Below, piece after piece: positions 1-11,387 of a DNA stretch of 64,000 nt. Below the pieces are notes generated by a model. The model was not told where the DNA came from, did no database searches, and saw only the letters and a list, made by a program, of their open reading frames with translations. Location: NCBI GenBank assembly GCA_036346255.1, contig CM070634.1, positions 73,240,476-73,304,475 of the forward strand, in the 5' to 3' direction. The stretch is from Ampelocalamus luodianensis. Taxonomy: Eukaryota > Streptophyta > Magnoliopsida > Poales > Poaceae. The stretch's first letter is position 1. Every line of letters starts with the position of its first letter. The translations under genes and the position numbers were made by a program.

Positions 1-3000
1 TATGCCCTATCGGCCCCTAAGGAACACAGGATTTCACGGTCCCGTGCCCTTACAATTTCACCACCGTGGGACTCAACACAACAAAACCTTCCCCCTACTT
101 AACCATACAACACCCATATACCACGTGTGATAGCACGAGTGTTGCTTGAACCGCAGGTACCCAAAGTTCGGTCCTTAATTGTCCAGACAAGTCAAACCAC
201 ATACCCAAATCTCGTGCACGAAGGCACCATCACTAGCCATCACTTGTCCAAACCAAAAGCTCATTTAAAATGACAAAAATTAACTCATAAAACAGATACA
301 AATATCTGAAACAAAAGCATATAATGAAAGTTGTGTTTATCCCATAATTGTCGGGTTATTCCCGACAATCAAACTACTGTATCTGGACTTGCATGGCTAA
401 GCAAATTCAAGGATAACCTCAATGAATAGGATATAACTAATCTACACATCACAAAAATAGCGACATAATAAAATAAGCATGCAAGCAATTATCATTGCAT
501 CTATCCTAACAAAACTAGGATCAAATATGATGCAAAAAGAAAGTTCAAAGGATGCTTGCCTTGTGGGAGTTCACAAGTTCAAAGGATGCTTGCCTTGCTG
601 GGAGTTTACTTTCTCACTCTCGGTTACGTATTCTCTTACTTCCGACAACTCAGAATCTATAGAAAGGCGATATCGAATAAACATCGAAAAAAGTTAAAAA
701 AATTCAAATTGCTCAAAAATGCATGATTTTTCTACAGTATTTAAGTCATGATTTTAGATGAATTTAGGTGAAAGAATTATTTCATTTGGAGTTAATATGT
801 GAAAGTTATAGCAATTTGAAAATTAGTTTTTCAGAAAATGCCGAAAATCAATGTTCTGTTACTGTTCACCCGAATTTAATTATTTTGTGAAAATTTGCAG
901 AATTCTAGTGGAGATAAAAACTACAAGGTTAAATGTAGAATAATATTTTATTTACAGCCCAATTGGATTCATCCCATTTGGAGTTCATATGAATTTTCTA
1001 GGAATTTTCAAAGTTAATTCAATTTCTAGTGTAAAAATAATTATTTTCCACATTTTAAATGGAATTAAATCATTTTTATATGCTGGCCGACCTAGCCTCT
1101 GTCAATGACAGATAGGGCCCTTGTATTTTCTTTTCATTTCCATTTATTTCCGAAAGGAAAATATCTACCAACAAATCTAATCTTCTTGTAAACATATACT
1201 TAACCGATTCTCTGGTGTTAAATCCAATGACATGCATAACACTGTCTGATCATATCCCCGTATCTCGATCTAACTCCTATACTAGCATCCACTAAGGCAT
1301 AAACAAGGCATTCAACCCAACAAATAATGCCCGGACTCACCATCTTTCATACATACAATCAAACAGGTGATTGCACCAACTCCACCAGGTTATGGGCACA
1401 TAGCCATGACTAAATCCCCCAATCATCCTCCACAAGACTATTTAATCTAATACTATCTATCAACTCTACTAGTCTCACCTCGGCAAAATATATTCGCATA
1501 CACCAAAATTTCCACCGATCAAGGTTTATTTGCCTAACCGACACCTAGTGAGCTCTACAATTTAAAAGCATGCCCAACATGTAACAACTCACTAATCAAT
1601 CAACTTATATCCATTTCAGCGGACTAGTCACGTATCAAATCTACCAATCCAATCACACATGTGTCTCTATGATCAACTAATAATCATTTATCTACTAACT
1701 CAATTTAGGACACATTCCTATCAACTCGGCACATCGGACTTATCCACTAATTATAAGGCAATCCAAACATTCATCCGCAATTAAATGATCCAATGCTACC
1801 TTCTCCCAATTCTAGCACACATGACTCACATAATTATTAACTAAGACAACCGATCAATCTGCTCATGATTAAATAAACCATCCGATTCAACCTCCATATC
1901 TCATTAATCATCAACACATAAGTCATCCAACAAGTAATAAATCAAAAAATCCTTATGCGTCCTAACTTCCAAAAATTACTAATCCAACATGAGGGAAAAT
2001 CTCCAATTAATTTATCCTCAAAGATCACCACAATTTTGCATACAACTCCAAAATATCATCCGGTCAAACAATCCAATGTATTTTTAATTTAGCATCGACC
2101 GAACAACAATACACATAAACCGCTACAACAATCTAATCATTCGCATCCATAATATTTATCACATAATCCCGCCTACGCACAAATAAGTCCTAACTGGAGA
2201 GTTACACCGGTCTTAAGCTACCAAAATTTTTTTACAAATAAACATGCATAAATAGATGCCATGCTCATGACTAATATGCAACACACACAACTAATATCGT
2301 AATGCGATAGCACAAGCACAATTTTAACGCGAAGCATTTTACCACGGCATTAGACGTGCCTATTATGGCCGGACGTCATCTTCTCGGCTTCCCATCCGTG
2401 TTCACCGTAGTCGTCGCCGATGTTTGTCCGCTTCTACGTCCAGCTCCTCATCCATGTCCGTCATCCCGATACCGCCTCGCCTCGCTCGCTCTCAACGCCA
2501 TCGTCTTCGGTGCACAACTCACCCGCGGTCTTCCTCGCCTTGTTGTCGCCGCGCCCGTGGCCGCGCCTTCTGTCGCCGCCGGTCGCGTGCATGCATGGCT
2601 CCCGCTGCATACACCGTCGCTCGGCCTCGTCGGCTCCGCCATCTCGGTGCCACCGTGCTGCTGCGAGCCTCTACTGCCCGCTCATCCTCTCTTCCTCCTG
2701 TTGACCGGCCACCGGCGAGCTGCTGCCGAGGCCGACGCCGCGGCGCAACGCCTTGGCCTCGTGTCCTTGGGCTGCAGTGAGCCTCCACCATCTTGTCCGC
2801 TCTACCTCTGCCTCGCCTTCTCGCCACCGGGCTGTGCGCCATTGCTCCGCCGGCCGGCAGCAAATGCAGCGCCGCTGCATGTATGCGGCATGCATGCACG
2901 CATGGAGGAATGCCTCCTCCTTCTCTACTTCTACCTTTCTTTTCTACACCTCCAGTGCTCTCTTCTCTAATGAGTCTCCACAGGACCTCCCCTCTCCTTG

Positions 3001-4220
3001 CTCCGGCCGACCAGACCCGGTCACCACCGAGCCGCACCTCCGCCTGGCCACCCCGATGTCGCGCCGCTCGGCGACGATGCCGCGCTCTAGGCCGCGCCAC
3101 ACCGGGTTGCCGGGAGCTGCTGCGCCGCTGCTCCGGACAGACAGTGCACACATGCACTGCTGTTCTTCCTCCCCTCATCTCAAGAATGCCCAAAAGGTCA
3201 TGCATGCGAAAAACTCTTGGATGAATGGACTGCTTGAGTGATGGGGAAGGCAATGGTATGACATGCATTGCATGATTTCCGGTTTTGGATTGGGATTGGA
3301 AGGAGAGAAGTGTGCTGTTTTGAGCTCATGTTCATGGAGAGAAGAAATTGGAGCAGCCTGTTAGGGAGAAGATGGCGTGAGAGATGGAGTGGCTGCGAGG
3401 TAATAAAAAAAAAGATGGCATGGGAAAGAAGTGTATGAGTTGGCTAGGTATAAAGATGGGAAATGGCAGTGGGTGAACAGGGGATGGCAGTGTGTGGTTG
3501 TGTAGTGCTCTGTTGGAGACAGGAAAAAGGCAGGGGAGAAGCTGTTCGACTGGTAATAAATTTTCGAATGAACAGTGTTCGGTTTGGGGAAAAACAAATA
3601 GCAGCAGGGAGTTCGGTAATTTTTAGACATAGTTGTCTAGCTCCAAAAATCACAAAATTTTTATGGAAGTTTCCTAACACAGTGATGCACAATGTATAAT
3701 TTTTGCAAGGTTTTTTTTATCCCATATTCTTCCCTATAATTCTTTTAAGTACTAGTTTTGTTGGTTGTATTCTATTGGGGAGGAGATAAAAAAGCAGTGC
3801 AGTCCTTCCTCTATTTCTCCAACTCGTCCAAATGACCTTGCATGCATGAACTAACCGCTATACTGAAACACTCTCACGATGACAATCGCAACGGTATAAC
3901 ATGCGTCGTCGGATTCTTGATTCTCGGTTGTGATTGTGAGGAGAGAAGTTGGGGAAAAGAAATAGACTCACAGGCGTCTCGCCTGTGGTTGGTCGGACTG
4001 AAAAAAGAGTAGCGGTACTAATGCATGCATCATGATTTTTGTAATGCATGCTAAAACAAGAAATCAAAGTAATTCAATTTAAATGCAGACTTTCAATTCG
4101 ATTCGATTTTAAGAAGCAACATTTTAATTAAACATGTGAAAATTTTAAAACATTGCCAAATATTTATTAGATCGCCAAATTAAATATTAGCATCCTGATT
4201 CTGAAAATTAGGATGTTACA
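1..4220 (-). repeat. Partial 3' LTR of the left-block large-LTR retrotransposon
   Basis: This stretch matches 11571-20371 (once the insertion 15129-19699 is removed) with scattered substitutions and small indels, so the two are the LTR pair of one element. It ends GGATGTTACA at 4220, which on the minus strand is the LTR start TGTAACATCC. A purine tract lies immediately inside, which marks it as the 3' LTR of a minus-strand element. About 1.15 kb of this LTR lies outside the window. It contains a GC-rich part (2350-3230) and AT-rich flanks. Relative to its partner it has lost about 48 bp near 400 and carries a short tandem duplication at about 540-600. Confidence 0.88.
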
Positions 4221-4235
4221 AACCTCCCCCCCCTA
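4221..4235 (-). other. Polypurine tract of the large-LTR element
   Basis: On the minus strand this reads TAGGGGGGGGAGGTT and directly abuts the LTR start. It is preceded by an A/T run and an AATCTCGGGGACGAGATT-like block, the same arrangement found just before the 3' LTR of the gypsy element at 60653-60690. Position and composition fit the plus-strand primer of a Ty3/gypsy element. Confidence 0.85.
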
Positions 4236-6405
4236 AAAAAAATCTCGTCCCCGAGATTTGGACGAAAAAGAATAGGGCAGAAAGACTTGGTCGCTTTGCT
4301 TAAATCCGATATTCTTTTCAAAGACTGAATGACTTGATCTCGAGCCAATACCACTTCTATCTCGACATTTTTGGTTCTATAACCTCTAATTAAAATCCAT
4401 CAATCATATTAGTCTAAGGCAAACACACTCCAATCTATTGTTCCACAATTTATACGTTAACCTCCGAAATCACTTACTTCGGTATATTCTTCCAAACCAC
4501 CATAAATTCCTAGGTTTGCTTTGATTTCCAATAAGGGCACCGACTTACTTCTAAATTTTCACAATCCATAGGTGACCTCAAACAACTATTAATCCACTCC
4601 CACAATATAAATCATAGTTCAACTCCAATCTCGATCACATTCTTGGGAACACTAATAATCCTAAGTGAAACCACCATATTGCTCACATATTCTATTTCAC
4701 TTGCTTTATAAATTCCTAACATAGGGTATCTCCAATATAACTCCCAAATCGTGAGCACTAGAGAACCATATTTCAATGCCTATAATCCACCCATAAATTA
4801 TTTGTTGGTTTCTAGCAAATTTTCCTCACCATAATTTAAATTCCAAAAAGAGGGTAAGTCTATGCAAGATCAATTATATCTTCAAGTAATGTCTCTATAT
4901 TTCCGTTTCTCAATCCTTTTGTTAGCGTGGTCAGTCTACTTGCAATAATCAATCCATCAAATACACCAATTTATCTGTGAAGGTCTAATCCACTCATCCC
5001 TTTAGTAGGATCTAATCAATCACCAAAATTAACACAATTATCCAAGGTTAAAGTTATACCTCCTTTATCCACAATCAACCCTGACATAAGTAAATCAAAT
5101 CATCAAAAAGGTCATCCATCAAGGTGAGTTTGTAGTCCAACAAAAATCCAAATAATCTGAATCAACAATTTTGTCTAAATCAAGTTATCCATGATAATAA
5201 TCTTAGTTCAATTCAATGATATTAACTCAATATCTTCTATAGTCTACTTATCCTCAAGCATTCTCTAAATTCAACCTCCATACTTAATCATCCCTAATTA
5301 ATCTAATTCTATCATCCTTGTGACAATTATTCCCATAAAGATAAATCTCATATTCAATCCTCATAGTCATCCACCATACGACCATTCAATCACCTAACCA
5401 GTCTCCATCTCTAAAAGTATCATGATCCGGTTATATACTCAAATATAACTTTAAAAATAATAAATGATCATCATAAGCAAAATTTACAATCTCATTGCAG
5501 TTTCAAATTCTAACTTTTATCACGCTGGACCTAAATCTGACTCACAATCTTATCGATATACCGACTAAGACATATCTAAAATCTAAATCCACCAGTGCAC
5601 TACCAAAATTAGTTATTCAATTCTATTCATGTATTCTATGAGTTGCACCTGCATATTCTTTCGATATAAATCCAACATCACCCGCAGGCAAGCTTTACAC
5701 CTCACTATAATAGTTTCATTTATACTCATATCGTAACCTCTGATGGTAACGCCTACCATAATCCACAATTGATCTTACAAGGTTAATATCTCACGATTCG
5801 AAAATCTAATTAACTCTTCTAAGATCATATCTAGGGATCATGAGTAGTAATTCAATTTCTCAATTATCAACAATCACTTTGACAATGGAAAAACTACCGA
5901 CATCAACTAGACATAAAAGATCTAATTAAAGATAAAATAGCAGTTATTTAATCATATCCTTCTCTTTACCGATCCCGCTACCAATCTCTTAATCAACATG
6001 CGACTTCCATTAAAGAGATGAGAGGGAAAAGCATAAGGTAGGGGAAACAACAGGGGTAAGGTCTTTAATTCAATTTAGAGATTTGAAGCTCCATAACACA
6101 AGAACCAACTTGAAACAACGAAAAAGAAAGCAGTAGGGACAACACAAGATACAAACGAGCATGGTTAGTTTTCTGACATAGTTGCGATACAACCCACCCG
6201 TAGGCGATGCACAACTACTTGGAAAAGAGAGTAAATGATCGCCACAAAATCCAGCATCTACCAGCTAAGTAATAATATCATTAGGGCGTATATAATCTAA
6301 GAATAAACCCTAATTTAACCCTAATATCATAGCAAGGCATCATCTTCTTGTCCTTTCGCCGATGCTTTGGACACGAGAGAAACCTACGAGCATACGAGCT
6401 TGACG

Positions 6406-7034
6406 TCATGGTCCAAGATTGAGTACTTGCCCTCCCACTTCGGGAAGACGGTACTCTGGTGGTGTAGACACATATGGAGAAACCTCGTTCTCCCCATAAA
6501 GCACATGCTGGTCCACAAGCCCCATGTTGCATAGGGGTTGCAGACGCCCTTGAGTCATAGTGAGACGACGCCGCGCCTCCCATAACTCATGCATAGTACA
6601 ATGATGGATCTGATCCATGATGTGAATCAACCTTACCAACTGTCGCACTTGAGTGTCTTTCCCAGACTGGATCCTGGCAACACTGTTCACTTCTGCGCCA
6701 CGTGCTTGCATAGGAAAGTGGTAGTATGGAAGCTGAGCTAACTTCATCAAGTCATGATGAAGATGGCTCAGTGCCACACGAGCCACTTACTGCAATGCTG
6801 TGGCCTCAGAGGTGCCACGCGCCTGGAACCCGTATGGGAAACTCCCTGTCACGCATCTAGCAACGATATTGATCACCGCCAAATTCTCCTCCACCTCTGG
6901 TCCTTGATCCCGATGGTAGATGGAGTATTGGGGTTGATAAGTGAAGTTTGACCTTCACATTATATCTCTAGAAGCGCCGGATACCCGTCCACATCTTCAG
7001 TTTTGGTCTCACGGACAAGGTATTGAGGGTTCAT
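6406..7034 (-). pseudogene. Decayed ORF of the non-autonomous element, unrecognised
   Basis: A minus-strand frame can be followed from an ATG at 7034, about 200 bases inside the primer site, to a stop at 6406. It is broken by stops and a frame change near 6950-6965 and by an in-frame TAA at 6787-6789. The longest open part is 126 codons (6406-6786) and contains a charged, Arg/Gln/Leu-rich stretch of helical character. The ATG is preceded by CTTTAG, a possible splice acceptor. I see no zinc knuckle, protease or polymerase motif. Its place (first ORF after the primer site) is where gag would start, but I cannot assign it to gag. Confidence 0.5.
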
Positions 7035-7231
7035 CTAAAGACAAGAACAACAAGGTAAGTGTTCTTTGCAATTTAAAACAAGAAGAAGGTGAGAAAAGAT
7101 ACTAAGATGGATGAGGAATAAAAGATATTCCTAACTTATTTTTTTTTGAAATTAATTTAATAACTTGAAAATATTTTGACCAATGGACTTGCTAAACTTA
7201 ACGCCCATGCTATCTCTAACCTACAGTCAGT

Positions 7232-7246
7232 ATGGCTCTGATACCA
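7232..7246 (-). other. Primer-binding site (tRNA-iMet type)
   Basis: On the minus strand this reads TGGTATCAGAGCCAT, the complement of the 3' end of initiator methionine tRNA used by many plant LTR retrotransposons. It lies four bases inside the 5' LTR that begins at 7251. The context (GCGT before it, ACTGACTGTAGG after it) nearly matches that of the gypsy element at 42841-42870. Confidence 0.9.
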
Positions 7247-8096
7247 ACGCTGTGGGGAACCCGGGTTATCTCCATAAGACCGAAACTAAGCATGATCTTA
7301 AGGACATAACTCTGGACCTTCGGTAAATGGATTCCAACTTAACTCAGTCCAAATGAGAGGCTTAACTGAAAACTAGGGCCCCGACGATCATGTGCGTCGC
7401 TCATCTGCAAGCACTACATGATTGTCGGTTCTCCAACAAGTCAAGTGTCGAACCCGGGAGCGAAGGATCCCGAATTCCCTGTGTTTATACACTAGTCCAG
7501 GATTTCTAGTGCACACAGTCAAACAAAAGTGATAGCAAAATCATATCACGCACTTTATTAATAATTCAGAGTTCATAACAAAAAGGGGGCCTGAGGCCAA
7601 ATAGAAAAGAAATAACACGATGGAAGTAAAGTAGTGGTAGACCACACGACTTGCCACAGGCAATCGTCTGGGGGCGTAGCCTATTCGTCAAGATCCTCAC
7701 CGTCCTGATAGAGGTCTTCTCCTGAATAAAGATTATTCAGCAAGAGTAAGCACAACTTCCGTGCTTGCAAGTTACACCCAATATTGAAAGTTAATGCATG
7801 CATAAGGTAAACAAAGGATAATGGCAGGGTTGTTTTGCATAAACAGCATTTTCAGGTTAAATACCAATAATAATTTCTAAGGCCATTTTTTATATTATAA
7901 CTAAAATCAGTGTTTAAAATGACAATTAATAGTGGATAACCTCCATCGATTGAATGGTGAAGGATACCCTCCTATCACTTGGCTAACTGCCCATAGGATC
8001 ATCCATCCTAAAACCATATGTTGAAATCATTTTATAAACCAAAAACAAGTCTAACTTAGAGTGGCTTTGCTAGCATGTCCATGATCCCGGACATGG

Positions 8097-8124
8097 CTAT
8101 TCGAATAGTTTCTACTCTGCAGAG
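8097..8124 (-). promoter_or_regulatory. Paired palindromic LTR boxes
   Basis: CTATTCGAATAG (8097-8108) and CTCTGCAGAG (8115-8124) are both perfect palindromes. Immediately left, at 8078-8096, is a third dyad of CATGTCC and GGACATG. The same set in the same order occurs in the other LTRs of this window. Function unknown. Confidence 0.6.
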
Positions 8125-9884
8125 TTTGTACAGCTTTACCCACACGAGATAATATGCTTTTAATGTCGGCCAAAGCACGCTTCCGAAGCGCGTGTGACTA
8201 AGCAATTATCATGAGGCCGTTACAATGCAGTGTCTTAAGGTATTTATGCCCGCTAAGGTTTTGCTACCATTGGACTAACCATCCTCCGGGAGCTCCCTCT
8301 TGCCCCAGGTGGGACTAATGTCTAACCAACACCCACACATACAACATAGCACAAATAACACTAAGACACCACAAATTACTTAGCCAAATCTATCCCATTC
8401 CAGACATGTGGTGGTACGGTAAGGCGTAGCAAAATACGCTCAAAGACTGGTCCTTAACTGATTTGGGCGTCTTTCCATTAAAAACCCTGGGCCTTAATCC
8501 TAACCAGATTAGGCCCGTGCATGAACCTGCACCCACCATCCATCCATTCCGCCCAAGTCCAAACCCATTTTATTTTATTTGGAGCAAAAAACTCTTTATA
8601 AGCCTTTTGTGGTAAAACAATACCACGTAATCAAATTTAAAATCAAATTGTAAATGATTTGGCTAAACCTTCCCAAATTCATAAATATGATCTAAGCATA
8701 GCACATGACAAATTTTACCTAAGGGTGACAAGGTATTCATATTCAATAATCAAATTGGCCATACCATGGAAGTTGGAATAACTATATACAAAAACAGGAC
8801 ATTCAAACATTTATATAAACATATGCATGCAAAAGTAATTTGAAAACAGGAATTAAATACTTTAAAATACTGGGAACAATATGATCAATAGTTTAACTTG
8901 CCTTCGTTGAAGTCTTGAAACTCTAAATCGTCAGAAGGATCTAACTCTCCGGAGTCGTCGAGGACTATACGCGAAAATACGATAAATTAACTTCAAATTC
9001 AAATAAATTCAAAAACTCAACTCAAAATAACTTCAAATTGAAATATTTTGGTTTAGATAGCTATATCATGATTTTAGACAAATTTTGCAACTTGAACCAC
9101 CCAATTTGGAGTTCAGATGCAAAAGATATGAATTTTTGAAGTTTAAACCTAAATCTGAAATTTAATTGAATTTGCCGAATTATTTTTCTACTAGAAAATC
9201 TAATTATTGCGCAATGCTGACGCCAGTGAGGAATTTCAGAATTTTAAAGGAATTAAAATAATTCCTGACATGCGGGCCCCACGTGTCATGGACACGGTCC
9301 ATGCGAACCAAGTCCACGGCTTGCGGCTCAAGGGGGGTGCTGAGTTGGCGGGCACGTACGGGCGTGGCGCCACGCAAGCGGTGACTCGGCGGCCACGCCA
9401 GTGAGGGGTGGGAGGTGGCACCTACGTGGCTACGAAGTGGCCTCCACGCGGGGGTGCCACGTCACCAAACGATGGTGACGGCTCGGGCTCTAGGCTCGCC
9501 GGCGCTTCGCGCCACGGCGAGCCGAGCGAATGTGCGCAAAAGGTAGAGGGGAAGGTGCTGGACTCGGTGATTACCTCGGTTGCTTGGGTGCACAAAGATT
9601 TGGCCGACGGCGAGCTCAAGAGGCGGCGGCGTGATCAGGGTCCCGAAGAAGGCGACGATGTGGGGGTTCTCCGGTCGTGGTGGCACGCGCACGGGGTAGG
9701 CGGCGATGCAGCGATGCCGACGGTGGCGGAGGTGAGGTCGTGGCGTCACTGATGGTACCGGAATCCACCGACGACAAGCTTGCGGCCGAACGGCTTTAAC
9801 AGCGAATTACAGTGGATTGAGGGGCGTAGAGAGGACGAGGGTTGGGGGTTCTTGGCGAGGTGGAGGAGGTGGTCTCGGGGCGCC

Positions 9885-9893
9885 CTTAAATAG
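9885..9893 (-). promoter_or_regulatory. TATA-like box of the nested LTR
   Basis: On the minus strand this reads CTATTTAAG, followed by a GC-rich, pyrimidine-rich leader. Position within the LTR and composition fit a core promoter. No transcript evidence is available. Confidence 0.45.
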
Positions 9894-11358
9894 GGTGAAG
9901 GCGGCACGGGGTTGACGTGCAGCGCATGAAGGTCGTGCGGGGATGCCAGCGGTGATCGGGGAGTTTTGGGCGGGGTAAGGAAAGGTAGAGGCCGGAACGG
10001 ACGTGGGATTGGACCCTGTTTTTATTGCGCATAAAATCACGGTGATTCCAGGTGTTTTGCGCCGGATATGGAAGCTCCGAAGGCGTGTCCATGGCGGACT
10101 ACGCGGGGAGAAAAGGAAAGTGCGCGGGGAAGAAAGGAAGGAGGAAGAAGGCGCTGTAGCGGGCGGTCCCACCTGTCAGCGGCAGGGAAAGAAGGAAGGA
10201 GAGCGGGCGGGCGGTGGCCGTTCGATCGCCATCCAACGGATGCGCGTGAGAGGGGGGACGCGGGATAACTGGGCCAGCTGGGCCGCGCGGGTGCGGAAGG
10301 GAGATGGGCCGGAAATGGTTTCGGCCCAAAGGCTGTTTGAGTTTTTATTTTGGTTTTCCATTTGATTTAATTCTGGTAATTCAAATAGGCTTTAAAATAT
10401 AGCAAATTAAGTTCAAAAATTGTGAGAAAATTCACAGAAATTCTCTGGAGCATTTAGGACTTAAATAAAATATTTCCAACTATTATCTGGTAATAGATTT
10501 TGCAAATAAATTTGTTTAGCTTTAAATTAATTAAAGAAAACCTTTTGAAAATTCCAGAAAATCGACAAAATAAATAAATTTTATTTTCTTCAAAATTTGG
10601 GTTGTTACATCAAGCACTGCACTTAGCGAGTTAAATAGGAAACCATGAACAGCGAGCATGACTTATATTGGCTCCCAAGATCAGCGACCAATATATTCAT
10701 ACTCTCATACAACGATGGTCACATCCATACAACGCTCATACATAATTAGTACAAAAGTCATACATCATAGTTCCAAGTTTACAACTAATACGAGTGGCCG
10801 ACCGGCCAAATTAAACAAGTTCATAAAGTAGCAGCGGAAGCAAGTAAGTAAACCAAAATACCAGCAGTGGTATGCCCCATAACCCATCGGCAACCGACTG
10901 GGGTTAAAAGATAGCACTACTCATCAGTGTCGCCTAAATCGACACTGACAAGCTCGTCGGGCTCGATATCTTCCTCACCTGTAAGAGCTAGCAAACATCT
11001 GGCTGAGTACCAAAGAGTACTCGTCACAAATAAAAATTAGTTATGCATAAGGTTGTTCCAAAGGATGGCTCATATTGGCTTAGTTTTGCAAAAGAGACAC
11101 AACAATGTACAACCTACACATACTAGTTTTTCAAGTGCCATTTGAAAATCAGATTTGAAGTAGAAGTAAAGCATGTGAACAAGTAATGAGTTAAATAAAA
11201 AATAAATCATACAAATAGCAAAGTGGCTGTCCACTTTGATACAACAACAAGCATGAACATCCTATTAATGACAATACCAAGTTTACCCACAATTTTACTT
11301 CCAAGTCTAACAATAAGCAGCCACAAACTCAAGCTATCGTCCATAACCGCGGAGATGG

Positions 11359-11387
11359 CTATTCGAATAGATTTATACCCTGCAGGG
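11359..11387 (-). promoter_or_regulatory. Paired palindromic LTR boxes in the large-LTR element
   Basis: CTATTCGAATAG (11359-11370) is followed by CCCTGCAGGG (11378-11387). In this family the second palindrome has C-G in place of the T-A pair seen in other families, so symmetry is kept. A matching GAGTAC...GTACTC inverted repeat lies at 11005-11022 and the CGGCAACCGACTGGG block at about 10888-10902. Confidence 0.6.

Larger units (their letters stand above)
4221..7250 (-). mobile_element. Internal region of a LARD-like non-autonomous retrotransposon
   Basis: The interval between polypurine tract and primer site is only about 3.0 kb. Bases 4240-6270 are AT-rich with no reading frame of note and no recognisable gag, protease, RT, RNase H or integrase motif in any frame. 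One decayed ORF lies at 6406-7034. Large LTRs around a short internal domain without gag-pol is the definition of a large retrotransposon derivative. Such elements depend on enzymes supplied in trans; the gypsy element at 33236 onward has the same primer-site context and is a candidate helper relative (inference). Confidence 0.75.
7446..10609 (-). mobile_element. Solo LTR (3164 bp) with TCAAG target duplication
   Basis: The segment begins TGTCGAACCC and ends GTTGTTACA, and is flanked by TCAAG at 7441-7445 and 10610-10614. The host LTR sequence resumes exactly across the duplication. No internal domain is present, so this is a solo LTR left by recombination. On the minus strand it starts TGTAACAACC, and a CTATTTAAG TATA-like box at 9885-9893 precedes a GC-rich leader-like stretch, so minus is the sense direction. 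It carries the conserved palindromic boxes at 8078-8124. Confidence 0.88.

Noticed and set aside
2356..3268. Long overlapping open frames on both strands in the GC-rich part of the LTR (also 13927-14845).
   Set aside because: Open frames occur in several frames at once because GC-rich sequence has few stops. They lie inside LTRs, are broken in the other copies and have low-complexity composition.
7232..7246. tRNA-like sequence TGGTATCAGAGCC.
   Set aside because: Only the 3'-end complement is present, so it is a primer-binding site and not a tRNA gene. The same holds at 42846 and 56879.
9207..10365. Several frames of 60-120 codons on both strands.
   Set aside because: They are inside the nested solo LTR around its promoter, are GC-driven and overlap one another.
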